Translations under genes and position numbers: made by a program
Assembly (NCBI RefSeq): GCF_003268475.1
Contig: NZ_MCIF01000002.1
Span: 4,281,325-4,345,324, forward strand
DNA length: 64,000 nucleotides
From: Thermogemmatispora tikiterensis
GTDB lineage: Bacteria; Chloroflexota; Ktedonobacteria; Ktedonobacterales; Ktedonobacteraceae
Direction of reading: 5' to 3'
Notes under the pieces: generated by a model
What the model saw: only the letters and a program-made list of their open reading frames with translations
Told to the model about the DNA's origin: nothing
Database searches by the model: none
Shown here: positions 9,296 to 16,835 of the stretch, one piece after another
How positions within the stretch are numbered: the first letter of the stretch is position 1
Layout of the letters: every line of letters starts with the position of its first letter

Positions 9296-9407
9296 CCCTG
9301 GCCGGGTTGGTCAAGCAAGGCGCAAAGGGAGAGCAGAGCGCTGTGCTATCGCGCGGCTGAGTATAAGGCGCTCGCTGGCTCTGCTGGGGCAGAACCCTGG
9401 TGGGGCC

Positions 9408-9423
9408 AGCGCTGTGCTATACT
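9408..9423 (+). promoter_or_regulatory. Candidate extended -10 promoter of the activator gene
   Basis: TGCTATACT at 9415-9423 fits an extended -10 element; no good -35 box is present. It lies in the second copy of a 13-bp direct repeat, AGCGCTGTGCTAT, found at 9337-9349 and 9408-9420 (71 bp apart). The repeats could be a binding site for a regulator of the downstream gene. Confidence 0.4.
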
Positions 9424-9549
9424 GTACTATCCAGGCCAGCCGAAGTTGCGGACTGCCCTATCTCTCGCTCGCTCTGTTGCCAGCTGATCACTGGCTGGTG
9501 AAGGCGAGCAATACAGCGGCAGCGACAACTGCCCGGAGATGGAGGGAAC

Positions 9550-11709
9550 ATGCTCAGCAGCGCCCAAGATTACCGCGCGATCTGGGAGCAATTCGTTCTG
9601 CAGGGTCGTTTGCCCGAGGAACTCCTGCCGCCGGCGCTGGCGCAATCCTGGCGGCGCTGCGCGGCGTTGGGACTCGATCCCTATGGCCAGCCACCAGCGC
9701 CTGACCCCGGTTCCACGGCCTCGCAACCGCTCTCGCGCCGCCTGCTGGCTCTCATTCGGCCAGCGATGGAGGACCTCTATCAATTCATCGAAGGATCGGA
9801 CTCGCTGGTCATCTTTGCCAACGCCGAAGCGCGCATCATCGAGTTGATTGGCGACCCGGAAGCGCGCACTCGACTTGAGCCGTTAGGAATGCGGATCGGG
9901 ACGCTGTGGGGCGAAGAGCAACAGGGGGCCAATGCCCTGGCCCTGGCCCTACAGGAATCCTTTCCCATTCAGCTAGAGGGTGCCATGCACTACCGCGCCG
10001 CCCTGCACGCCCTCTACACCGCTGCTGCGCCGGTCCATGATCCCCTTGGGCAAGCGGTCGGTGTTCTGGCGGTGGCTGGTCCCTGTGAGCGCAGCCATGC
10101 CCATACCCTTGGAATGGTAGCCGCCGCGGCCCAGGTCATCAGCGGTCAGCTTCAGATGCAGGTCTGGCTGGGCAACACCAACGAGCTGCTCGCCGAGCTG
10201 AAAATTATTCTGCAAAGCCTGCCGGAGGGCATCCTGTTGCTACGGCGCGACGGCGTGATCTCCCAGATGAACGGACCTGCTGGTACCTTGCTGGGACTGG
10301 TGCCAGCGCGAGTGATGGGGCGACGCCTGCGCGACGTACTGCCGCTGCCCGCCCTGCTCCAGCAAGCGCTCGCCTGTCAGCAGCCCTTGAACGAGGAAGA
10401 AATCGTCTTTGAGACAACGCGGGGCCGGGTGACCTGCCTCTGTTCGCTCAAGCCCATCGCGCTCACGGCGGGCGAACCTGAGCCGGCCCTTGGGCGTCTG
10501 ACGGTAGGCGGCGCGTCTGGTGGGCCGCTGATCTCCGACGGCTTCGTGCTGATCCTGCGCAGCATCGAGCGCGTGCAGAAGCTGGTGAACAGAATGACCG
10601 GAGCGCGGGCGCGTCTGACCTTTGCCAACGTCGTAGGGCGCAGTGCCCCGCTGCAAGAAGCCCTGCGCCTGGCGCGCCTGGCCTCGCATAGCAATTCCAC
10701 GGTTCTCTTGCATGGCGAGACCGGCGTTGGCAAAGAAATCTTTGCTCAGAGCATTCACAACAACAGCCCCCGGGCCGACGGCCCTTTCGTTGCCATCAAC
10801 TGCGCCGCCATTCCACGCGAGCTGATCAACACCGAACTCTTCGGCTACGAAGGCGGCTCCTTCACCGGCGCCGACCGCCAGGGGCGCTCAGGCAAGTTTG
10901 AGCAGGCGCACGGCGGCACGCTCTTCCTCGATGAAATCGGCGACATGCCCCTGGACCTGCAGACAACCCTGCTGCGGGCCATTGAGACGCGGACCATCGT
11001 GCGCATCGGGGGACAGCGCGTTATCCCCGTCGACGTGCGCATCATCGCAGCGACCCATAAGGACCTGCGGGAAGAGGTCCGGCGCGGAACCTTCCGTTCC
11101 GATCTCTACTATCGCCTCAATGTCCTCTCTATTCATATCCCGTCCCTGCGCGAGCGCCTGGAGGATCTGCCCCTGCTGGTTGAGCATTTTCTCCAGCGGC
11201 AGAGTCGGACCCTGGGCCGCTCCTTTGGCATCACGCCGGAGGCTCTGGCCCTGATGGAGCGCTATAGCTGGCCAGGCAATGTGCGCGAGCTGGAAAACCT
11301 CCTGGAGCGCCTCACCTACCTGGCGCGTTCCGATACTATTACCGTGCAGGACCTGCCGCCAGAGATCCGCCAGGCTGCCGAGACAGAGCCGGCCAGTACG
11401 GCCTCCTCTGCGGCGTCGGAGGAGCCGTCTCTTATGGAGCAGTCGGACCACGATCAGGCAGGCGGGAATGGTTGGCAAGGGGAGCCAGTCATGCCAGGGC
11501 TGCATCCGCTCAAGGAGCACAATCGCTCGACCGAGGCGAGCGCCATCCTGCAAGCGCTGGAGCACTGTCATGGGCACCCGGGCGAAGCAGCACGCCTGCT
11601 AGGCATTAGCCGCACGACCCTGTGGCGCAAGATGGTGCGCTATGGCCTGCGTCCCACGCCCCGCGCCTCCTCGTTCCTGTCCTCTGGCCCGAGCGAGACG
11701 TTGCCATAA
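9550..11709 (+). CDS. Sigma-54-dependent activator, DhaR/AcoR type
   Basis: A 719-residue bacterial enhancer-binding protein. The N-terminal 220 residues look like a GAF-type sensor (AcoR style), residues about 220-340 a PAS-like region, and residues about 360-595 the AAA+ domain: Walker A GETGVGKE near residue 390, the sigma-54 contact loop GSFTGA near 436 (serine in place of the usual alanine), and GGTLFLDEIGDM as Walker B near 456. The C-terminus ends in a Fis-type helix-turn-helix (EAARLLGISRTTLWRKM). GGAGGGAAC precedes ATG 9550. A -24/-12 promoter and dhaK follow directly, so control of dha genes is the likely role; an acetoin-type AcoR role is the alternative. Confidence 0.88.
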   Translation: MLSSAQDYRAIWEQFVLQGRLPEELLPPALAQSWRRCAALGLDPYGQPPAPDPGSTASQPLSRRLLALIRPAMEDLYQFIEGSDSLVIFANAEARIIELIGDPEARTRLEPLGMRIGTLWGEEQQGANALALALQESFPIQLEGAMHYRAALHALYTAAAPVHDPLGQAVGVLAVAGPCERSHAHTLGMVAAAAQVISGQLQMQVWLGNTNELLAELKIILQSLPEGILLLRRDGVISQMNGPAGTLLGLVPARVMGRRLRDVLPLPALLQQALACQQPLNEEEIVFETTRGRVTCLCSLKPIALTAGEPEPALGRLTVGGASGGPLISDGFVLILRSIERVQKLVNRMTGARARLTFANVVGRSAPLQEALRLARLASHSNSTVLLHGETGVGKEIFAQSIHNNSPRADGPFVAINCAAIPRELINTELFGYEGGSFTGADRQGRSGKFEQAHGGTLFLDEIGDMPLDLQTTLLRAIETRTIVRIGGQRVIPVDVRIIAATHKDLREEVRRGTFRSDLYYRLNVLSIHIPSLRERLEDLPLLVEHFLQRQSRTLGRSFGITPEALALMERYSWPGNVRELENLLERLTYLARSDTITVQDLPPEIRQAAETEPASTASSAASEEPSLMEQSDHDQAGGNGWQGEPVMPGLHPLKEHNRSTEASAILQALEHCHGHPGEAARLLGISRTTLWRKMVRYGLRPTPRASSFLSSGPSETLP

Positions 11710-11769
11710 TGAAACAAAGTATGTTTCAGTAATGAAACCAGGCTGGAGAGATGTTGCAATGGTGCAACA
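11710..11769. promoter_or_regulatory. Candidate upstream activator sites for the sigma-54 activator
   Basis: Two inverted repeats lie between the activator stop and the -24/-12 promoter. TGAAAC-N7-GTTTCA spans 11710-11728, with a further half site TGAAAC at 11733-11738. TGTTGCA-N4-TGCAACA (7-bp perfect arms) spans 11752-11769, 77 bp upstream of the -24 element, a usual distance for an enhancer site. Which repeat the activator binds is not known. Confidence 0.6.
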
Positions 11770-11845
11770 CCATCTGAGAAGCGGCGGGGGGGAAGTGGGC
11801 GTGCGGTGGCCTGTTGGAAGCCCCTGCCGTTACGCGAGGCGAGGC

Positions 11846-11861
11846 TGGCACGAATCTTGCA
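11846..11861 (+). promoter_or_regulatory. Sigma-54 (-24/-12) promoter of dhaK
   Basis: TGGCAC (11846-11851), five bases, then TTGCA (11857-11861) matches the sigma-54 consensus TGGCAC-N5-TTGCW exactly, with GG and GC at -24 and -12. It lies between a gene for a sigma-54 activator and dhaK. Transcription would start near 11873, giving a leader of about 250 bases. The rpoN gene itself is not in the window. Confidence 0.82.
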
Positions 11862-12119
11862 TGTCATAGAGAGTAGACAGGCAAAGCCAGAGGCTCTCAT
11901 CTGTAGCGAGCGGGGGGCAGGCGGGCGCGGGCGCCTGCCGGGCCGAGCGGATATGCTGAACGAGGCCATCGGAGGCGGAGGAAGATCTCCGTGGGCGATG
12001 GTGGGCCGGCGGGCGGCTCTGGAGTGAGAGGAGTGTGAGCGGGGCAAGGGGCAGAGCCGCTGTTTGAGGTCAGAGGAGGGCAACGGAGCGGCCCTCGACT
12101 TCTGGGAAAAGGAGGCAGC

Positions 12120-13121
12120 ATGAAGAAGCTCATCAACAGTCCAGAGACGGTCGTCAAAGAAGCGCTAGAGGGCATGGCTGCCATGCATCCCGAGCTGATC
12201 CGCGTTGATCTGGAGAATCAGATCATTGTGCGGGCAGACGCACCGGTGCGCGGCAAAGTAGGCGTTGTCTCGGGAGGGGGCAGCGGTCATGAGCCGATGC
12301 ATGGGGGATTTGTGGGGAGAGGCATGCTTGATGCAGCCTGTCCTGGTGCCATCTTCACTTCGCCGGTTCCCGACCAGATTCTGGCGGCCATGCGGGCCGT
12401 CAATGGTGGAGCTGGTGTCTTCCAGATCATCAAGAACTACACTGGTGACGTCCTCAACTTTGAAATGGCGGCGGAGCTGGCCCAGGCTGAAGGCATCGAA
12501 GTCGCCAGCGTCATCACCAACGATGACGTGGCCGTCGAGGACAGCCTCTACACCGCTGGTCGGCGTGGTGTTGGAGTCACCGTACTTCTGGAGAAGATCG
12601 TAGGGGGGCTGGCCGAGAGCGGTGCCTCGCTGGAGCAGGTGGCGGCCCTGGCCAGGCGTGTCAACGAGCAGGGGCGCAGCATGGGCATGGCCCTGACCTC
12701 CTGCACAGTTCCCGCCAAGGGTACGCCCACCTTTGAGCTGGGCGAAGATGAGATGGAGATCGGCATTGGCATCCACGGTGAGCCAGGGCGCCGCCGTGTC
12801 AAACTGGCCCCGGCTGCCGACATCGTGGAGATGCTGGCCAATCCTATCATTGAAGACCTCGGCCTGAAGGCCGGCGAGCGCGTGCTGGCCTTTGTCAATG
12901 GCATGGGAGGCACGCCTCTGATCGAGCTCTACATCGTCGCTCGCGAACTGGCGCGTATCCTCAAGGGGCGCAACATCACCATCGCCCGCTCCCTGGTAGG
13001 CAGCTATATCACCTCGTTAGAGATGGCTGGCTGCTCCATTACACTGCTGCGCGTCGATGACGAGATGCTGCGCTATTGGGATGCCCCTGTGCTGACTCCA
13101 GCCCTGCGCTGGGGGATCTGA
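12120..13121 (+). CDS. dhaK: PEP-dependent dihydroxyacetone kinase, substrate-binding subunit DhaK
   Basis: A 333-residue Dha[16 protein letters not shown] (residues about 51-65) forms part of the substrate site, and His219 in IGIHGEP is the residue that binds dihydroxyacetone covalently as a hemiaminal in the family. The length equals the usual one. DhaK works with DhaL and DhaM; the phosphate comes from PEP through enzyme I, HPr and DhaM. The start ATG has AAAAGGAGG shortly upstream. The gene follows a sigma-54 promoter, and dhaL is 345 bp downstream. Confidence 0.95.
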   Translation: MKKLINSPETVVKEALEGMAAMHPELIRVDLENQIIVRADAPVRGKVGVVSGGGSGHEPMHGGFVGRGMLDAACPGAIFTSPVPDQILAAMRAVNGGAGVFQIIKNYTGDVLNFEMAAELAQAEGIEVASVITNDDVAVEDSLYTAGRRGVGVTVLLEKIVGGLAESGASLEQVAALARRVNEQGRSMGMALTSCTVPAKGTPTFELGEDEMEIGIGIHGEPGRRRVKLAPAADIVEMLANPIIEDLGLKAGERVLAFVNGMGGTPLIELYIVARELARILKGRNITIARSLVGSYITSLEMAGCSITLLRVDDEMLRYWDAPVLTPALRWGI

Positions 13122-13466
13122 GCCGGGCCGAAGCTGACGGTCGCCCTGCCTTCATGCGTTGACTTGCCTCACTTCTTCGTCCGTCCAGGCAGGCTGGCCT
13201 GGCGAAGCTGACAGGCAAGAGCAGGGCAAGGGTCACTTACCAGCGCCCACCCCTTGCCTTGCTCTGGGCCTCATTCTGTCGCTGCCGCCAGCGGCTTCAC
13301 CCCGTCCGTCGTCGGCCTGGCCAGGAGTCTAAGAAGGGCAGGCAGAGGATCAGGCAAGGCAGCACGTCCGTCACGCTCGCCATTCCATTACCCTATTTAG
13401 TGAATGACGCTCGCGCTGTCAGGGCGACCCGCACCCGCACCCCAAGACTACGGAGGAGAGCAGGCT
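13122..13466. other. dhaK-dhaL spacer (345 bp)
   Basis: The gap between two genes that normally touch is unusually long. It holds several GC-rich short inverted repeats (such as GCCGCCAGCGGC around 13283) but no hairpin with a T tract, no convincing promoter and no ORF with coding character. Confidence 0.4.
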
Positions 13467-14096
13467 ATGCCAATCACAACAGAGGATGTCTTACGCTGGA
13501 TAACGCAAGCGGCCCAGGTTTTTCACGAGCAGCGTGATTATCTCACCCAGCTTGACGCGCCGATCGGCGACGCTGATCATGGCGTCAACATGGATCGCGG
13601 TTTCCGCGCCGTTCTCGACAAACTACCCTCACTGAGCGGCATGGATATCGGCTCCATCTTGAAGACCGTTGGGACAACGCTGGTCTCGACGGTCGGTGGC
13701 GCCAGTGGTCCGCTCTACGGAACGGCCTTTCTGCGTGCCGGGATGGTGACTGCTGGGAAGCATGAGCTAGACGAAGCGGACGTGATTGAGATGCTGCAGG
13801 CGGCTCTGGACGGGATCAAAGCACGCGGCAAGGCTCATACGGGTGAGAAGACGATGGTCGATGCACTGGAGCCTGCACTGGCAGCGGCCCGCAAGGCACA
13901 GGAGCAACATGAGAGCCTGGCCGTGCTGCTGCGCCGCGCCGCTGAAGCTGCGGAGGAAGGCATGAAGGCGACGATCCCCATGCTGGCTACCAAGGGCAGG
14001 GCCAGCTACCTGGGCGAACGCAGCATCGGGCATCAGGACCCAGGTGCGACCTCCAGCTGGCTGCTACTGAAGACGCTGGCCGAGGTTGCTGACTGA
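13467..14096 (+). CDS. dhaL: Dihydroxyacetone kinase ADP-binding subunit DhaL
   Basis: A 209-residue all-helical DhaL. LDAPIGDADHGVNMDRGF (residues about 28-45) carries the aspartates that hold Mg-ADP, and VGGASGPLYGTAF is the conserved glycine-rich loop. In PTS-linked systems ADP stays bound and is rephosphorylated by DhaM. ATG 13467 has CGGAGGAG upstream; a longer in-frame start at 13404 lacks a ribosome site. The C-terminal GRASYLGERSIGHQDPGA is the typical family end. It is followed by a very stable hairpin before dhaM. Confidence 0.95.
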   Translation: MPITTEDVLRWITQAAQVFHEQRDYLTQLDAPIGDADHGVNMDRGFRAVLDKLPSLSGMDIGSILKTVGTTLVSTVGGASGPLYGTAFLRAGMVTAGKHELDEADVIEMLQAALDGIKARGKAHTGEKTMVDALEPALAAARKAQEQHESLAVLLRRAAEAAEEGMKATIPMLATKGRASYLGERSIGHQDPGATSSWLLLKTLAEVAD

Positions 14097-14154
14097 GCCA
14101 GAGCCTCCCCGTCTGCTTAATAGGCATCGCTGTCTGTCTGCCTGCTGGCCTGTC

Positions 14155-14220
14155 TCTCTGCCACCTGTCTCTCGGTGCAAGAGGGACTGGAGCGGACTGA
14201 CAGGAGACAGGTGGCAGAGA
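14155..14220 (+). repeat. 17-bp perfect inverted repeat between dhaL and dhaM
   Basis: TCTCTGCCACCTGTCTC at 14155-14171 is the exact reverse complement of 14204-14220, with a 32-base loop. No T tract follows, so it is not a classical terminator. In RNA it would be a very stable stem between two genes of one pathway and might serve as a processing or stability element. The whole spacer is 322 bp (14097-14418). Confidence 0.7.
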
Positions 14221-14418
14221 AGATACGAGAAGCATGTGAGAGTGAGAGAGAGCCTCACTGGCACAAGGCGAGTGAGGAAAGGTCTTAGTCGGCCTTGAGG
14301 GTAGTGCCGACCCGCTCAGTGGCCAGGCCAGGTCAGGCTGGGCTGACGGCGCTTCGGAACTGTGGCAGACGGCCCAGAGCTGGCCCTCCTCTGTTGCTCA
14401 TGGCGAGGAGAGTATCCG

Positions 14419-14880
14419 ATGACGGTTGGCTTAGTGATTGTCTCGCATAGTGCACGTCTGGCCGAGGGCGTAGCGGAGCTGGCGGGCCAGATGGCGCAGG
14501 GTAGGGTTGTGATTGCGCCAGCAGGAGGCACTGCTGAGGGAGGACTCGGCACCTCGGTCGACAAAATCCTCCAGGCCCTGCGGCAGGCGGCCAGCTCCGA
14601 GGGGGTCCTGGTCTTGCTGGATCTCGGCAGCGCTGGCATGGCTGCCGAGATGGCTCTGGAACTCTTCAAGCAAGATCATGATTGCCCGGTGATGATTAGC
14701 AGCGCTCCCCTGGTGGAAGGGGCGGTAGTGGCTGCCGTAGAAGCCTCGATCGGCAGCCCGTTGCAGGCTGTGGCCGAGGCGGCGGCGGCAGCCACCACCC
14801 TGCCGAAATTGCCTGCAACGGAAGGCCAGACAGCCGAGGAGGCGGCCCCCGAAGATAGGACCACTGAGGACAGGACATGA
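14419..14880 (+). CDS. dhaM: PTS-dependent dihydroxyacetone kinase phosphotransferase subunit DhaM
   Basis: A 153-residue protein made of one EIIA-Man-like domain. VGLVIVSHSARLAEGV contains the phospho-histidine at residue 10, and LLDLGSAGMAAEMAL is the second family motif. It lacks the HPr and enzyme I-like domains fused in the enterobacterial form and ends in a 25-residue acidic, low-complexity tail. HPr is encoded separately 150 bp downstream. It would take phosphate from HPr and pass it to ADP on DhaL. The start ATG 14419 has GGCGAGGAG upstream. Confidence 0.9.
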   Translation: MTVGLVIVSHSARLAEGVAELAGQMAQGRVVIAPAGGTAEGGLGTSVDKILQALRQAASSEGVLVLLDLGSAGMAAEMALELFKQDHDCPVMISSAPLVEGAVVAAVEASIGSPLQAVAEAAAAATTLPKLPATEGQTAEEAAPEDRTTEDRT

Positions 14881-15033
14881 AGGCCGGCTTACCTGATGGT
14901 GGAGAGTTCCACGAGCAGCAGAGAAGAAAAGCAGCGTTTCTCTGAAAGAGCTGCGACGTGGCCTGAGGTACCAGGCCGCGCTGAGAAAAGCACTCACTGG
15001 GCAGAGGTGAGAGGAAGGGAGAAAGAGACGATT

Positions 15034-15366
15034 ATGCCCATTGTCGAACGCAATCTCGTCATTACCAACAAAGTTGGTCTGCATGCCCGTCCGGCCCGCT
15101 TGCTAGTGCAGACTGCCGCCCTCTTTCAGTCGCAGATTTTGCTTCAGTATGGAGCGCAGACGGTCAATGCCAAGAGCATTGTGGGAGTGCTCCGACTAGG
15201 AGCGCGTTGTGGGAGCACGATTCATTTGCGCGCGGAGGGAGAGGACGCTGAGGAGGCGGTGCGTTCTATCGAGGAGCTGGTCCAGCGCAACTTCGACGAG
15301 GAAGAAGAAGCGGACAGGCCCCAGGGCGAGAGCACTACTGGCATCTCAAGCGAGACACCGGCCTAG
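15034..15366 (+). CDS. ptsH: Phosphocarrier protein HPr
   Basis: A 110-residue HPr. KVGLHARPARLLVQTA carries the active-site histidine (residue 16), and NAKSIVGVLRLGA holds the serine at the site that is phosphorylated by HPr kinase in Firmicutes. The last 20 residues are an acidic tail beyond the usual 85-90 residues. An upstream in-frame extension was dropped because residues match HPr only from MPIVERN. Its place after dhaM suggests a dedicated phosphate donor for the Dha kinase. The TAG stop shares CTAG with the stop of the convergent glpP gene. Confidence 0.9.
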   Translation: MPIVERNLVITNKVGLHARPARLLVQTAALFQSQILLQYGAQTVNAKSIVGVLRLGARCGSTIHLRAEGEDAEEAVRSIEELVQRNFDEEEEADRPQGESTTGISSETPA

Positions 15367-15938
15367 GCGGCAGCTTGCCAGAGCTGGCGGGCGCTGCTGC
15401 TGATCAGCACGCAGCCGGTCGCCAGCAGGCGAGCCACCTCCTGGTGGGTACGGATGAAGCCGCCGGCGATGAAGGGGCCGGGGAGGAGCGCGCGCAGGGT
15501 GCGGGCGAAGTCGGGGAAGATGATTCCCGGGAGCACCTCGATCAGGTCGGGCTGAGCCTGCACGATCTGGCGGACGCAGCTAGCCAGAGCCGACTCTTCG
15601 GTCAATAAGAGGGGCTGGATAGTCAGCAGGCCCTCGGCTCTGGCAGCGCCCACCAGTGAGGCGCGGCTGGTAATCACCGCGTCAAGGCCGATCTGGCGCA
15701 AATAAGCGAGGCCGGCGCGATCCTTACCGATACCAGCCAGCCAGTCGAGATGCGCAACAACACCCTTCCCTCGGGCATGAGCCTGCTCAACCAGTGGCTC
15801 CAGTGCGAAGGCATCGCCGTACTGGGCAAAGAGCAGGCAGGCCCGGCTTTCCAGGGCCGGAGACCAGTCCTCCTCTGCCTTGATGGCCGCGGCCACCGGA
15901 TGGACGCGAGCCAACCTGAGAAACTCCTCTCTGGTCAT
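15363..15938 (-). CDS. glpP: Glycerol-3-phosphate responsive antiterminator, copy 1
   Basis: A 191-residue GlpP-family protein. The family fold is a TIM-barrel-like protein; visible marks are VVAHLDWLAGIGKDRAGLAYL (the Asp/Gly-rich loop), DAVITSRASLV, DLIEVLPGI and the phosphate-binding end PFIAGGFIRTHQEV...GCVLISSSARQLW. In Bacillus, GlpP with glycerol 3-phosphate prevents termination in the leaders of glp genes. The gene is convergent with HPr, sharing CTAG as overlapping stops, and divergent from a second glpP copy. A TACAAT on minus (15953-15948) lies only 10 bp before the start, so the leader may be very short. Confidence 0.85.
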   Translation of the reverse strand: MTREEFLRLARVHPVAAAIKAEEDWSPALESRACLLFAQYGDAFALEPLVEQAHARGKGVVAHLDWLAGIGKDRAGLAYLRQIGLDAVITSRASLVGAARAEGLLTIQPLLLTEESALASCVRQIVQAQPDLIEVLPGIIFPDFARTLRALLPGPFIAGGFIRTHQEVARLLATGCVLISSSARQLWQAAA

Positions 15939-15992
15939 TTCGCTCTCATTGTAGCAAAGAAAGCGTGGCGCCTACCAGGGTACGGCTGCCAC

Positions 15993-16022
15993 TTGACAGA
16001 AAGTACCTGGGACAGGTATGAT
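15993..16022 (+). promoter_or_regulatory. Strong promoter of glpP copy 2
   Basis: TTGACA (15993-15998), 18 bp, TATGAT (16017-16022) is a near-consensus housekeeping promoter. The transcript would begin near 16029 and run into the terminator at 16131-16180 before reaching the glpP gene. Confidence 0.8.
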
Positions 16023-16130
16023 TACTCCTGTAAAGGCTGTCCTAACCAGCAGGTACAGCGCAGCGGGGAGGAGGGTCCTTCTCCCCGGTGTGATTGATCA
16101 TCGCGAATATCGTCCGGACAGAGACTTGAG

Positions 16131-16180
16131 AAGTCCTGGCGCTGCCACAGATGTGGCAGGCTCAGGACTTTATTGTTTTT
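16131..16180 (+). terminator. Leader terminator upstream of glpP copy 2, probable antitermination site
   Basis: AAGTCCTG (16131-16138) pairs with CAGGACTT (16163-16170), and inside it CTGCCACA (16142-16149) pairs with TGTGGCAG (16152-16159); GCG and GCT face each other as an internal loop. TATTGTTTTT follows (16171-16180). This is a strong intrinsic terminator placed about 100 bases after the promoter and before the glpP start, the layout expected of an mRNA controlled by antitermination. Confidence 0.85.
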
Positions 16181-16214
16181 CAGGCGTTTGTCCCAGGCAC
16201 GTGCGAGATGGGTG

Positions 16215-16835
16215 ATGCGTATGCAGTCCGGTGTATCACTGCTCAACCTACCGGCCTCCAGCGTGCTGGTGCCGGTTGTGGAAACCCGCCCGCGCTTTGT
16301 GCAAGCGCTGGAGACGCCGGCAGTGCGGGCTATTCTGCTCAGACACTGCAACCTGTTTGAATTCAAGGCACTGGTTGAGCGCGCCCATCGCAACGGCTAT
16401 GCCCTCTATGTGAATATGGATCACATCGATGGTGTCAATGCCGATTACGCGGGCCTGCGCCACCTTGCGACTCACTTTCACATCCGGGGCGTCATTTCCA
16501 GTCACCCCAAAGTGATGGTGCTGGCTCATGAGCTGGGACTGGAGGCCATCCAGCGCATCTTCGCGGTCGATTCGACTGGGCTGGAGATGGCTCTGGAGTC
16601 GGTGGATCGTGCTGTGGTGGATATGCTGGACTTCACCCCGGCGCATGTGGTGCCTTACATTATGCCTGCGCTCAGACCAACCCTTGATCTGCCGTACATG
16701 GCATCGGGCTTGCTCTATGGGGCGAATCAGTTGCGCGCCGTGCTGGCCAGCGGGGTCCGGGCGGTGGCAGTGACTCGTCTCGATCAGTGGTTACCCGTGC
16801 TCAGCGCCTGTAGCTCGTCGGCGGAAACGCACTGA
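16215..16835 (+). CDS. glpP: Glycerol-3-phosphate responsive antiterminator, copy 2
   Basis: A 206-residue GlpP-family protein. Matches to the family are VLVPVVETRPRFVQAL at the start, LYVNMDHIDGVNADYAGLRHL, RGVISSHPKVMVLAHELGL, VVDMLDFTPAHVVPYIMPAL and LPYMASGLLYGANQLRAVLASGVRAVAVTRLDQW. It keeps the central Asp/Gly loop better than copy 1 but reads MASGLL where family members often have a glycine pair. A TTG at 16173 lies inside the terminator T tract and was rejected; ATG 16215 or 16221 is likely, without a strong ribosome site. The leader holds an intrinsic terminator, so the protein may control its own gene and glpD, 700 bp downstream. Confidence 0.82.
   Translation: MRMQSGVSLLNLPASSVLVPVVETRPRFVQALETPAVRAILLRHCNLFEFKALVERAHRNGYALYVNMDHIDGVNADYAGLRHLATHFHIRGVISSHPKVMVLAHELGLEAIQRIFAVDSTGLEMALESVDRAVVDMLDFTPAHVVPYIMPALRPTLDLPYMASGLLYGANQLRAVLASGVRAVAVTRLDQWLPVLSACSSSAETH

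Noticed and set aside
16173..16214. TTG start for glpP copy 2 at 16173
   Set aside because: It lies in the T tract of the leader terminator, so it would be untranslated or lost; ATG 16215 or 16221 keeps the whole family domain.
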